Shown in pieces: positions 27,651-36,072 of a stretch of DNA of 64,000 nt. Within the stretch, counting starts at the first letter, position 1, and each line of letters starts with the position of its first letter. The position numbers were made by a program, and so were the translations under genes. This DNA is from JAAYHG01 sp012735455. GTDB lineage: Bacteria; Bacillota; DTU030; DUMP01. The notes beneath the pieces were generated by a model. The model made no database searches. It saw only the letters and a program-made list of their open reading frames with translations, and was not told the origin of the DNA. The DNA is taken from NCBI GenBank assembly GCA_050951365.1, contig JBMNIX010000012.1, positions 120,769 through 184,768 on the forward strand, in the 5' to 3' direction.

Positions 27651-28796
27651 TTAAGCAAATTCTCTCAGAACAGTTGTACCAATGACCATGCGCAGAACTT
27701 CTAATGCACCTTCTCCGATCTCCATGAGTTTGGCATCCCGAAGTAATCTTTCCACTGGATATTCGCGGGAATAGCCATTGCCACCAAAGATCTGGATGGC
27801 TTCGCGGGCTGCACTCATGGCTACTTCTGCGCCAACCACTTTGATCATGGCTGCTTCCTTAGTATACCTCTTTCCTTGATCTCTCAGCCAAGCACTGTAA
27901 TATACTAAGAGTCGCGCGGCTTCGATACCCATAGCCATGTCGGCTATCTTAAACTGAACAGCCTGCAGTTTGGCTAGTGGTCCGCCAAAAGCCTGGCGTT
28001 GATTTGCATAGCGGGCGGCCCTCTCCATAGCAGCTTGGGCCAATCCTACCCCTATGGCTCCAACACAGACGCGGCCGAAGTCCAAGGTTGTCATGCCTAT
28101 CTTGAAGCCTTCTCCTTCGTTCCCCAGAAGACTGGCTGCAGGTACACGGCAGTTGTCCATGGCTAGTTCGGTTTGCACTGACCCACGACAACCCATCTTG
28201 TCTTCTTTCTTACCAATGATAAAACCAGGTGTGCCTTTTTCTACGATAAAGGTGGAAATTCCACGTGCTCCTTTAGTCGGGTCGGTTTTCACTGCTAGGA
28301 GGTAGACATCAGCCGCACCACCGTTGGTGACCCAAGCCTTGGTTCCGTTAAGAACCCATTCATCGCCATCTTTTACGGCCGTACTTGTAATGGCAGCGGC
28401 GTCAGAACCGGCACCAGGCTCAGTGAGGGAAAAAGCAGCCAGCTTTTTACCAGTGGCCAAGTCAGGCAAGTATTTTTTCTTTTGTTCCTCGGTGCCAAAA
28501 AGGGCAATTGGCTCAGTAGCCAACCAATGGGCATCCAGGGTTAAGGCAACGCTTGCTGATCCCCGGGCCAATTCCATAGTAGTGATGGCCGCGGCTACGG
28601 ATCCCATGTTGGATCCGCCGTACTCTTCGGGGAAAGGAATACCGAACATACCGGCTTCGCTCATCTTGCGGATGATGTCCCAGTTCAGATCGTTGGCTTC
28701 ATCCATTTCCGCATCATAGGGTGCAACTTCTTTTTCGGTAAATTCCCGCACTGTATTACGCCACAGTTCCAGGTCTTCACTTAAACGAAAATCCAT
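27651..28796 (-). CDS. Acyl-CoA dehydrogenase
   Basis: This 381-residue FAD enzyme makes the alpha-beta double bond of an acyl-CoA and hands electrons to EtfAB. The signatures are AAFSLTEPGAGSDAAAI (residues about 120-136), WVLNGTKAWVTNGG, RQAFGGPLAKLQAVQFKIADM, QIFGGNGYSREYPVERLLRDAKL and the catalytic-base region MEIGEGALEVLR near 367 (Glu). The short-chain acyl/branched-chain type is likely. The ATG follows AGGAGGTG. It is third in the order hydratase, CoA-transferase, dehydrogenase, etfB, etfA. The exact substrate is unknown. Confidence 0.95.
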   Translation of the reverse strand: MDFRLSEDLELWRNTVREFTEKEVAPYDAEMDEANDLNWDIIRKMSEAGMFGIPFPEEYGGSNMGSVAAAITTMELARGSASVALTLDAHWLATEPIALFGTEEQKKKYLPDLATGKKLAAFSLTEPGAGSDAAAITSTAVKDGDEWVLNGTKAWVTNGGAADVYLLAVKTDPTKGARGISTFIVEKGTPGFIIGKKEDKMGCRGSVQTELAMDNCRVPAASLLGNEGEGFKIGMTTLDFGRVCVGAIGVGLAQAAMERAARYANQRQAFGGPLAKLQAVQFKIADMAMGIEAARLLVYYSAWLRDQGKRYTKEAAMIKVVGAEVAMSAAREAIQIFGGNGYSREYPVERLLRDAKLMEIGEGALEVLRMVIGTTVLREFA

Positions 28797-28916
28797 TTAC
28801 TGTACACCTCCTGTTATATTTACCAGCTGCAACAAGCAGCAGGTTTTCAAGAAATGAGAGACTTGAGCTGAACGTGAGCACAGTATCTTGTGTCCCCCAT
28901 AGCACATGACCTGTTG

Positions 28917-30230
28917 TTAGTACAAAACCCCTACTTTCTCAGCTTCAAATCTCAATTGGTCACGAAAATCAGGGTGCGCTATGGCAATCAATGCTTTGGC
29001 GCGGTCAGGGAAGTTCTTATCCTTGAGGTCTGCCACGCCATATTCAGTTACAATATACTGCACATCGGTTCTGGGTGTGGTTACAGCTGTGCCAGGTTCA
29101 AAGCTGATCACGATTTTGCTGATTAAGGTACCGTCCTTCCTGGTTACTGTAGACGGCAGTGCTATAAAAGACATACCGCCCTTAGACAAAGCCGCACCCC
29201 GGACGAAATCCAGTTGGCCACCAGTGCCGCTGAATTGGTTAAAGCCCAGTGCTTCTGAACCTACCTGACCAGTGATATCCACTGTCAAGCAGGAATTGAT
29301 GGAAACGAAATTATCGTTTTGCGCGATTGTATATGGGTCCGTGATTTTCCAAATGGGGTAGGTTTCAATTAGCTGGTTTCTGTCCATAAAATCGTATAGC
29401 TCCTTGGAGCCAATGCCAAAACCAGCGGTAATCCGACCAGGGTGGAAATTCTTTCTGCTGCAATTAATAACGCCTTTTTTAGCCAGAGTAACCATGGAAT
29501 CCACAAACATTTCCGTGTGTACACCAAGGTCTTTTTTATCTACTAGCAGTTCACCAACTGCGTTAGCCACACCGCCAATACCAAGTTGCAGACAGGCACC
29601 ATCGGGAACACGTTCAGCAATATACTCGCCTATTTTTCTATCAACGTCGGTGAGCGGTGGGTTGGGAAGCACGGGAATCTCATGATCAGCTTCACAAATG
29701 TGATCTACCTGTGAGACATGAATAAAGCTTTCGGCACCACCGTATACATACGGCACCTTTTTGTTGACCTGCACAATCACTTTCTCGGCAAGTTGTGCCG
29801 CAAGGGCACCATTAAAGGTCCCCAAGGGGCCAAAACTCATATAACCTCGTTCATCCGGTGGTGAAACCTCAAAGACAGACACACTGGGTTTTATCCTATC
29901 GATGGTGTACTGTTCAATACGTGAAAACTGAACAGTTGTAGCCTTGATGTTACCCTGTGGCATGAACTTGCGTTCGATTGGGCCTAGAAAGAAGCTTTCG
30001 TAATTGATATGTCCTTTACATTCGCCCTTCAGGAAACCCCATGGGTGCATTAACAATCCGCTAATGACCGTAACATTCTCCAATTCTTTATAGCGGGCGG
30101 CTAGTGCATCACCAAATTGAATTGGCATGCTGCATACCGGAGACATCCATACTCTGTCCCCCGACTTGATCAACCCGGCAGCTTCCTCAACGGACATTAA
30201 TTTCTGTTGATATTCTTGTTTCCAGTTCAT
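28917..30230 (-). CDS. Acetyl-CoA hydrolase/transferase family CoA-transferase
   Basis: The 437-residue enzyme belongs to the family of 4-hydroxybutyrate and butyryl-CoA:acetate CoA-transferases. Visible are QLGIGGVANAVGELL (CoA site, near 222), the catalytic Glu region GVHTEMFVDS near 242, and GSEALGFNQFSGTGGQLDFVRGAALSKGG near 335-365 (in segments). It would move CoA between acetate and an acyl chain, conserving the thioester during fermentation. It lies between the enoyl-CoA hydratase and the acyl-CoA dehydrogenase. The true acyl substrate cannot be read from sequence. Confidence 0.93.
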   Translation of the reverse strand: MNWKQEYQQKLMSVEEAAGLIKSGDRVWMSPVCSMPIQFGDALAARYKELENVTVISGLLMHPWGFLKGECKGHINYESFFLGPIERKFMPQGNIKATTVQFSRIEQYTIDRIKPSVSVFEVSPPDERGYMSFGPLGTFNGALAAQLAEKVIVQVNKKVPYVYGGAESFIHVSQVDHICEADHEIPVLPNPPLTDVDRKIGEYIAERVPDGACLQLGIGGVANAVGELLVDKKDLGVHTEMFVDSMVTLAKKGVINCSRKNFHPGRITAGFGIGSKELYDFMDRNQLIETYPIWKITDPYTIAQNDNFVSINSCLTVDITGQVGSEALGFNQFSGTGGQLDFVRGAALSKGGMSFIALPSTVTRKDGTLISKIVISFEPGTAVTTPRTDVQYIVTEYGVADLKDKNFPDRAKALIAIAHPDFRDQLRFEAEKVGVLY

Positions 30231-30287
30231 CCCTTATTACACTCCTGTTTTTGTGTTCGATGGCCAACTCCGGGATGGAGTAGCTAA

Positions 30288-31070
30288 TCAATTGCCCTGG
30301 AAAACTGGTTTCCTTTTTTCAAGAAATGCTGCCAAACCTTCTTTATGGTCATTTGTCTGCAAAGCAATGGCCATAAGATCTGCTTCAAGATCTGCATATG
30401 CTTCGAAAGAGATATCACTCATACGGTTGGCAATCTGTTTGATATAGCCAATGGCGATTGGTGCTTGTTCCGCCAACTGCTGAGCAAACGTCATTACTTC
30501 TTCGTCCAGCTTCTCAGCGGGAACAACTTTCAGCACCATTCCATATTTTTCGGCCTCCTCGGCCCCGATTAATCGCCCTGTCATAGCTAGTTCCTTGGCC
30601 CGCATAACGCCAACAGATCGGGTTAAAGTCCACATGCCACCTGTGTCTGGTACCAAGCCGATGTTGATAAAAGCTTGGCCAAACCTGGCTTTCTCAGAAG
30701 CAATGACAAAATCGCAGGATAAGGCTAGGTTTGCTCCGCCCCCAGCCGCTGCCCCTTGTACAGCAGCGATAATTGGTTTGGGCATGTGATACATCTTTCC
30801 AATGGCTTTGCCGACCTCTCTAATAATAGACCTAGCCTTTGGCCCGGTATCTAGCTGCTTAAGCAGTTCAAAGTCGCCTCCGGCACAAAAGGCTTTACCC
30901 TCAGCGCGAAGAACAACCACTCGGATTTCCGGGTCCTGGCTTACATTATCCAGCACTTCGTTAAACTCGCTAATAAACTTTGTAGTCATGGTGTTCATTT
31001 TTTCAGGCCGATTTAGGGTAATGACACCCACGTTACCCTTTTTTTCAAGCACAAATGTTTCCCAGGCCAT
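30288..31070 (-). CDS. Enoyl-CoA hydratase/isomerase (crotonase family)
   Basis: The 260-residue crotonase starts MAWETFVLEKKGNVGVITLNRPEKMN; ATG 31070 follows GAAAGGGGAAG, and the 22 extra upstream codons are not conserved. Oxyanion-hole segments are AEGKAFCAGGDFELL near 62 and AAVQGAAAGGGANLAL near 103; GLVPDTGGMWTLTRSVG carries one acidic position used in hydratases. It is the first gene of the minus operon and lies 160 bases downstream of a sigma-54 promoter. It probably hydrates the product of the dehydrogenase. Confidence 0.94.
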   Translation of the reverse strand: MAWETFVLEKKGNVGVITLNRPEKMNTMTTKFISEFNEVLDNVSQDPEIRVVVLRAEGKAFCAGGDFELLKQLDTGPKARSIIREVGKAIGKMYHMPKPIIAAVQGAAAGGGANLALSCDFVIASEKARFGQAFINIGLVPDTGGMWTLTRSVGVMRAKELAMTGRLIGAEEAEKYGMVLKVVPAEKLDEEVMTFAQQLAEQAPIAIGYIKQIANRMSDISFEAYADLEADLMAIALQTNDHKEGLAAFLEKRKPVFQGN

Positions 31071-31229
31071 TTTTCTTCCCCTTTCCCGTAGCTTCTTACC
31101 ACTGTGAAGATGCAAGCTTTTCTTGTATTCGGACAAGCTGTTGCATACCCCCCTGCGTTACAAGTTACGGATTCCAGCTTAGTTCACATGCCCCCCTTGC
31201 ACTCCTATTCTCGGCGCAAATCATAGTAA

Positions 31230-31245
31230 TGCAAAAGTTATGCCA
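31230..31245 (-). promoter_or_regulatory. Sigma-54 (-24/-12) promoter of the acyl-CoA operon
   Basis: Minus-strand TGGCATAACTTTTGCA has the GG-N10-GC spacing and closely matches TGGCAC-N5-TTGCA. It lies about 160 bases before the crotonase start and about 85 bases downstream of a matching activator palindrome. Confidence 0.82.
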
Positions 31246-31321
31246 TCGATACTCATGAATAAGAGTATCTGTTCTGCCTTTACTTTGGACGGGTATTTGT
31301 AGAAGGCGCTGCGATATTAAA

Positions 31322-31337
31322 ATTGCATTAGCGCAAG
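31322..31337. promoter_or_regulatory. Predicted activator site ATTGC-N6-GCAAG (minus operon)
   Basis: This site is ATTGC-ATTAGC-GCAAG, one mismatch from the palindrome seen at 31508 and 33211. It sits about 110 bases upstream of the predicted sigma-54 start at about 31219, a usual distance for an enhancer. A further hairpin GCTTGCC-N5-GGCAAGC lies at 31346-31364. Confidence 0.6.
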
Positions 31338-31465
31338 GCACTGTAGCTTGCCTTTCCGGCAAGCCCTTTGAGTGCATGATTTCTAGGACTTAATGGTCCA
31401 ATGTATTATAAATCAAAACAATTGACGATATTGCAAAAAACTGGGGCAATTTACAGCAAATAGTA

Positions 31466-31474
31466 TGTTATAAT
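31466..31474 (+). promoter_or_regulatory. Extended -10 promoter of the sigma-54 activator gene
   Basis: TGTTATAAT gives a perfect TGn-TATAAT; no strong -35 is present (GGCAAT region). It would start transcription near 31481, ahead of the operator at 31508. Confidence 0.65.
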
Positions 31475-31507
31475 AAAAGTGGCACTAGGCAATAGGATCA
31501 GAAGTTC

Positions 31508-31523
31508 ATTGCATTACAGCAAT
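31508..31523. promoter_or_regulatory. Predicted activator site ATTGC-N6-GCAAT (autoregulatory)
   Basis: This is a perfect ATTGC-ATTACA-GCAAT, about 30 bases after the predicted start of the activator transcript. A site there would favour self-repression (inference). Confidence 0.55.
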
Positions 31524-31629
31524 AATTGCATTGCGACAAGGTCTAGATACACATTCTCAGATCACATTTGTCTGTTTGACCGACGCTTTTTGTATAAGCC
31601 AAGGGCTTGTAGCAGAGGAGGCGAATGTT

Positions 31630-33063
31630 TTGAGGCATCCGGCAAGAAAATACCAGAAGAAACCGAACGGTGGATTGAACTGGATACCCCGTGTTTCGCC
31701 TCTGGGATTGCGAAAGATAATAGGGCATATCAACGACGGCATTATGGTTGCAGATGACAAAGGTTATGTGCTTCTTTGCAATCGAGCGTTTGAGAGTATT
31801 ACCGGGTTAGAATATAACGACATTGTTGGAAAGAGCGCTAAACAAATAGCTGAACACATAGCGTTGCCCGAATCAACAGTGCTAAGGGTTCTCAAGGAGA
31901 AGGAGCCAGTTACTTTATCTCATATTCTGAAGACGGGATACAAAGTTGTTGTTACCAGTGAACCTGTCTTTGGGAGCAAGAATAATGTTATGGAAGTAAT
32001 ATGTCAGCTGCGGCCCTTGACAATGCCACCGGTACAAGAGGGTGGCCAAGGCAATACTTCTTATCGATTGGAAGAAAAGAGTGATAGTCATCTTGATGCC
32101 ATAACAGGTATTGTGAGCGAAAGTATAGCAATGAGATCTGTATTGGAAACTTGTGTTCGGCTTAGCCGGGTGAATAGCACCGTGCTTATTACCGGTGAGT
32201 CTGGTGTGGGGAAGGACCTGGTAGCGAGAGCGATACATAAGTTGAGCAGTTATGCTCAAGGGGATTACATTAAAATAAATTGCGGTGCTGTTCCCGAAAG
32301 CCTCCTGGAGTCAGAACTGTTTGGTTACGAGGGAGGGGCTTTTACGGGAGCAAGTAGAGCTGGCAAGGCAGGGTTGATTGAACTAGCGAAAAACGGAACC
32401 CTGTTCCTCGATGAGGTAGGGGAGATGCCCTTATCCATGCAGATCAAGTTATTGAATGTCTTAGAGGACCGGCAATTTATGCGCGTGGGGGGCACGAAGC
32501 ACATTCGTGTCAATACCCGCATTATTGCTGCCACTAATCGTGATTTAGAGCAATTGGTAAGAGAAGGTTCATTTAGGAAAGACTTGTATTATCGATTGAA
32601 TGTGGTACCCATTTATATTCCACCCCTCAGACATAGAAGAAGCGACATTTTGCCTCTTATTCAAAACTTTATGCGTCAATTTTGCTGTCAATATGGTTTT
32701 TCTAAGAGCTTGTCAAAAGAAGCAATGGATTGCCTTTTGAGATACGATTGGCCGGGGAATGTTCGGGAACTCAAGAATGTAGTAGAACGTATAATGGTTA
32801 TGAGCCCAAGCAATGTCATTGGTGTGCAAGACTTGCCTCTAGAGATTCAAAGCAGCATCTATCTAAAAAGGTTAGAAACAGGAATAAAAGAAAAACCGCT
32901 AAAAGAACATCTAAGTCGAGTGGAAAAAAGAATAATAACCCAGGTTCTCAGCAAAACCTCTTCACAAAAAGAAGCGGCCGAGGTGTTGGGCATTGACGAG
33001 GCCACCCTCAGCCGTAAGAAACGAAAATACAAGATAGTTGTTCCCGACAGGGTCTCGTCCTGA
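31630..33063 (+). CDS. Sigma-54-dependent transcriptional activator with PAS domain
   Basis: This is an NtrC/RocR-like enhancer-binding protein. A PAS domain (about residues 30-140; INDGIMVADDKGYVLLCNRAFE) precedes an AAA+ domain with Walker A GESGVGKD, ELFGYEGGAFTGA containing the sigma-54-contact GAFTGA loop, Walker B GTLFLDEVGEMP, and RVNTRIIAATNRDL, then a Fis-type HTH (QKEAAEVLGIDEATLSRKKRKY). It has no receiver domain, so the PAS probably senses a ligand. The start is uncertain: TTG 31630 has AGAGGAGG at the right distance; ATG-like starts further up have none. Flanking sigma-54 promoters and palindromes make it the likely regulator of both neighbouring operons. Confidence 0.93.
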   Translation: MRHPARKYQKKPNGGLNWIPRVSPLGLRKIIGHINDGIMVADDKGYVLLCNRAFESITGLEYNDIVGKSAKQIAEHIALPESTVLRVLKEKEPVTLSHILKTGYKVVVTSEPVFGSKNNVMEVICQLRPLTMPPVQEGGQGNTSYRLEEKSDSHLDAITGIVSESIAMRSVLETCVRLSRVNSTVLITGESGVGKDLVARAIHKLSSYAQGDYIKINCGAVPESLLESELFGYEGGAFTGASRAGKAGLIELAKNGTLFLDEVGEMPLSMQIKLLNVLEDRQFMRVGGTKHIRVNTRIIAATNRDLEQLVREGSFRKDLYYRLNVVPIYIPPLRHRRSDILPLIQNFMRQFCCQYGFSKSLSKEAMDCLLRYDWPGNVRELKNVVERIMVMSPSNVIGVQDLPLEIQSSIYLKRLETGIKEKPLKEHLSRVEKRIITQVLSKTSSQKEAAEVLGIDEATLSRKKRKYKIVVPDRVSS

Positions 33064-33080
33064 AGAACGAGACCCTATTT
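33049..33080 (+). terminator. Terminator of the activator gene
   Basis: AGGGTCTCGT pairs with ACGAGACCCT around the stop codon, followed by ATTTTG. Confidence 0.7.
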
Positions 33081-33200
33081 TGATGCAAGGTTACTATTTT
33101 TCCTCACTGCCCGGACATTCTTAGGACAACACGTCTCAGGAGAACTAGTTGGTTTCCATGGTGACTAAAAAGTATAAGTCGATTGCAAAGAGACAATTTC

Positions 33201-33236
33201 CGGCCACAAAATTGCAAAATAGCAATTTTGTGGCCG
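33201..33236. promoter_or_regulatory. Long perfect palindrome, predicted enhancer of the CaiB-type gene
   Basis: Arms of 15 bases are exactly complementary (33201-33215 and 33222-33236; CGGCCACAAAATTGC on the left) around AAAATA. The core is ATTGC-N6-GCAAT. No T-run follows, so a terminator is unlikely. It is centred about 130 bases upstream of the predicted sigma-54 start. A weaker copy (ATTGC-AAAGAG-ACAAT) lies at 33182-33197. Confidence 0.7.
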
Positions 33237-33322
33237 CTGATTAATGCTCATTTCATACACAAACTAACAGATTATTAAGCGTAGTAGCAGCATCCTCAGA
33301 TATTAACAAAATCTTGGTAGGT

Positions 33323-33338
33323 TGGTACACATTTTGCA
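33323..33338 (+). promoter_or_regulatory. Sigma-54 (-24/-12) promoter of the CaiB-type gene
   Basis: TGGTACACATTTTGCA has GG-N10-GC spacing and a perfect TTGCA -12 element. It lies 130 bases before the CoA-transferase start, leaving a long leader in which no structure was recognised. Confidence 0.82.
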
Positions 33339-33467
33339 ATTACCACAAGATAGAGTGCTTTATATTAGAATTGGCTGCGAGGCCAGCCAACGGACAGGGG
33401 GGAGGGTTTCCTAATTAATAAGTAATTCTGTGGCCTCTTTAACATTTTAGCCAGGGGGGAGAGACTA

Positions 33468-34655
33468 ATGGCACTAGCACTGGAAGGCTTAAAGGTTCTT
33501 GATTTGACGAGAGTGGCTTCAGGTCCTTTTACAACACAGATGTTAGCCGATTTTGGTGCAGATGTTATCAAAATTGAAATGCCGCGTGTGGGTGATGATT
33601 CGCGGGCGTTTGGTCCTTTCTTTGAGAATGGCGAATCGACCTACTTCTTAGCCACCAACCGCAACAAGAAAAGTATTACCATGAACTTAAAACACCCCAA
33701 AGCAGTGGAAATGTTTAAGGAAATGGTAAAACAAGCGGACGTGGTGGTGGAAAACTATGCTCCGGGTGTTATGGATCGACTTGGTTTAGGGTACGATGTC
33801 TTAAAAGAGATTAACCCGCGCATTATCTACTGCTGCGTCTCTGGCTTCGGACACTCCGGTCCATACAGTGCTCGGGTGGCGTATGATGTTGTTGCCCAAG
33901 CCATGGGCGGGTTATTGGCTGTTACCGGTACAGAGGAAACACCCACCCGTACAGGTCCCGCACTAGGCGACCTTATTCCAGGCTTGTTTGGTGCTTTTGG
34001 TATACTGGCAGCTGTTGTGGCCCGGGAGAAAACAGGTAAGGGTCAGAAGGTGGACGTGGCCATGCAAGAGTGCATCTCGGCCATGTTGGAAAACAGGGTG
34101 CTGGCTTACTTCCTTACCGGGGAAGTTCCCAAGCGGATTGGTAACCGCCACCCTGTAGCTGCTCCCTATAACACCTATAAAGCAAAAGATGGATATGTGG
34201 TCATTGGTGTTGCCAACGAAGCATTATGGGGTCGCCTGTGCAAGGCCATGGGCCGTGAGGAATTGATTAACGATCCGAAGTTCAATAGCAGCGCAAACCG
34301 CGTTGCCAATGTTGATGAAGTTGATCAGATAGTACAAGAGTTTGTCAAAGATTTTGCGACCGATGATCTGGTTAAATTCCTGGAAGAAAACGCTGTTCCC
34401 TGTGCTCCTGTATATACCATTGACAAGTTAGTGGTAGATCCGCACTGGTTGGAAAGAGGAATGCTTACAGAAGCAGACCATCCCACCTGCGGCAAACACA
34501 AGCTGGTAAATGCTGTCCCGAAGCTTTCAGATACGCCGGGCAATGTGCGTTTTGGGGCTCCGCTTCTTGGACAACACAATGAGGAGATTTATGGAAAACT
34601 ATTTGGCCTTACCAGTGAAGACATTGAAAAGCTGAAAGAAGAAAAGGCCATCTAG
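33468..34655 (+). CDS. CaiB/BaiF family (type III) CoA-transferase
   Basis: Type III CoA-transferases move CoA between acids through an Asp-bound intermediate. The 395-residue protein begins LEGLKVLDLTRVASGPFTTQMLADFGADVIKIE, contains RNKKSITMNLKHPK, the nucleophile region TGPALGDLIPGLFGAFGILAAV (Asp near residue 169) and NRHPVAAPYNTYKAKDGYVVIG. The ATG follows GGGGGGAGAG. It would activate an acid (carnitine-, formyl-, succinyl- and bile-acid-type enzymes all exist) for the hydratase/dehydrogenase set on the other strand. The shared sigma-54 control supports a common pathway; the substrate is unknown. Confidence 0.94.
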   Translation: MALALEGLKVLDLTRVASGPFTTQMLADFGADVIKIEMPRVGDDSRAFGPFFENGESTYFLATNRNKKSITMNLKHPKAVEMFKEMVKQADVVVENYAPGVMDRLGLGYDVLKEINPRIIYCCVSGFGHSGPYSARVAYDVVAQAMGGLLAVTGTEETPTRTGPALGDLIPGLFGAFGILAAVVAREKTGKGQKVDVAMQECISAMLENRVLAYFLTGEVPKRIGNRHPVAAPYNTYKAKDGYVVIGVANEALWGRLCKAMGREELINDPKFNSSANRVANVDEVDQIVQEFVKDFATDDLVKFLEENAVPCAPVYTIDKLVVDPHWLERGMLTEADHPTCGKHKLVNAVPKLSDTPGNVRFGAPLLGQHNEEIYGKLFGLTSEDIEKLKEEKAI

Positions 34656-34691
34656 ATATCGAGGCTAAGGTGATGTAGCCTCTTTGCGAGA

Positions 34692-34729
34692 AAAAGCCGT
34701 TCCTTCAGCGACTTGAGGGAACGGCTTTT
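34692..34729. terminator. Bidirectional terminator
   Basis: AAAAGCCGTTCC pairs with GGAACGGCTTTT, with a T-run on both strands. It ends the CoA-transferase transcript on plus and the permease transcript on minus. Confidence 0.85.
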
Positions 34730-34805
34730 CTGATTCCATATAACTGGTGACTAAAGCTAGGGGTCTGAACGTTTCCCGGCAGTTCGCGATGGTCACCTCT
34801 TATGT

Positions 34806-35959
34806 TTATTTCTCTGTTTTTGTATTACTGGTTTCCCTGTCTATTGTCCCAGTGCCCTCATCTTTACCGAGGAACTCAGGCTTAGCCGCAGGTGCGGGGA
34901 GCAGGGTGCCCGTAAAGAGACTCTTTAAGTAGCCGTAAGCCAGTGCACCCAGGAGCAAGAACCCGGCAAAGCCGGCGGCTGGGTAGAGTGTACCCACGAT
35001 GGTGGAGAAGCCGGCCTGGGCCAAAACAAAGGCACTTAGGCTGCTGGCGATGGCGAAGAGCTTGTAGTGGGGGCTATCTTGCTCAGCAAGGCGGGAGGCA
35101 AAGCCATAGAGGCCAGCCACGGCCGTGGTATAAACCTCGGCAAAGAGGACCAGGCTAAACGCCATGCGGGCTAAGGGGGAGATAGAGCCAGCGATGGCTA
35201 CCATGGGGACCTCGAAGCTGGTAACGCGGGGTGCCAAGGTCAAGACTGCGGCAGCGATGGAGAGGATTCCCAGGCCTAGAGCGAGTCCGCCCCAGATGGC
35301 GCCGCGGTGTAGACTGCGGCGATCGCTCATGGTGCCCAGCGGAGCCAGTACGGCCACGGTGAGGATAAGGTTATAGGAGGCGTAAAGCAAGGCAGCCAAG
35401 GGCCAAGGGGAGATGGCAGCCGCAGCTGGGTTGGACCAGGCTAGGTTAGCTAGAAAGGCGTCCGGGTTGGTAACAATAGTGTACAGGCTAAGGCCCAGGA
35501 CCGAGGTCAAAAGGACGGGAGCGACGAAACTGATGGAATCGATGACGCGGGAAACACCCAAGAGGACAGTTGCTAGGCTCAGGACGATTAGAAGCAGGCT
35601 GCCCCACAGGGCAGGTAGTCCAAACTGTTCGACGCACACCGCTCCAGCACCAGCTCCCATGCTTACCAGGGCACCGAACAGAAAAAGGTCATGATAATGT
35701 CGATGATGGTGCTGGTCCGGCGGCCACCGGCAGCTTGAATCACTGGCAGGTGAGATTTTGCCTTTAGTTTGTGTCCCAGCTCCATGACTGAGATGCCAAA
35801 AAAGATAAAGATCCCGCTGGCCAAGGCAATGCCTAAGAAGCCCCAGAGGCCGAAGGCTACGAAGAACTGGAAGACTTCCTGGCCCGTTGCGAAGCCGGCA
35901 CCAACCACTGTGCCCACATAGGTGGCAGCAATGGTAAAAGCAGAGAGCTTTTTCGCCAT
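34806..35959 (-). CDS. YkvI-like membrane transport protein (frameshifted)
   Basis: Two adjoining frames (36001-35663 and 35660-34806) join into about 384 residues if one base is added to the A5 run at 35682-35686 (minus-strand T5): the seam then reads MTFFLFGALVSMGAGAGAV. The start is ATG 35959 after GGGGGAGA, giving KKLSAFTIAATYVGTVVGAGFATGQE, the classic YkvI/APC first helix. Around ten helices follow, ending in a polar Lys/Glu tail. The substrate is unknown; relatives are amino-acid/cation symporters. It lies downstream of a histidine kinase in the same direction. A sequence error is the likelier reason for the break. Confidence 0.8.
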
Positions 35960-36072
35960 GGTTCTCCCCCTGCTTATCTTAGATGGCCTTATTATTGCCA
36001 CCGGCCCCTATGGGCTAAACAATTCTTAGGGTGAGACCACAACTTGGTATTAAGGGAGAGTCCGGGAAAGAG

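Noticed and set aside
33201..33236. Palindrome as a second terminator of the activator gene
   Set aside because: There is no T-run on either side, a proper terminator already lies at 33049-33080, and the core matches the predicted operator.
34806..36001. Two separate membrane-protein genes
   Set aside because: The two frames join exactly into one YkvI-like protein by one base at a run of five A; the second part has no ribosome site or N-terminal helix of its own.
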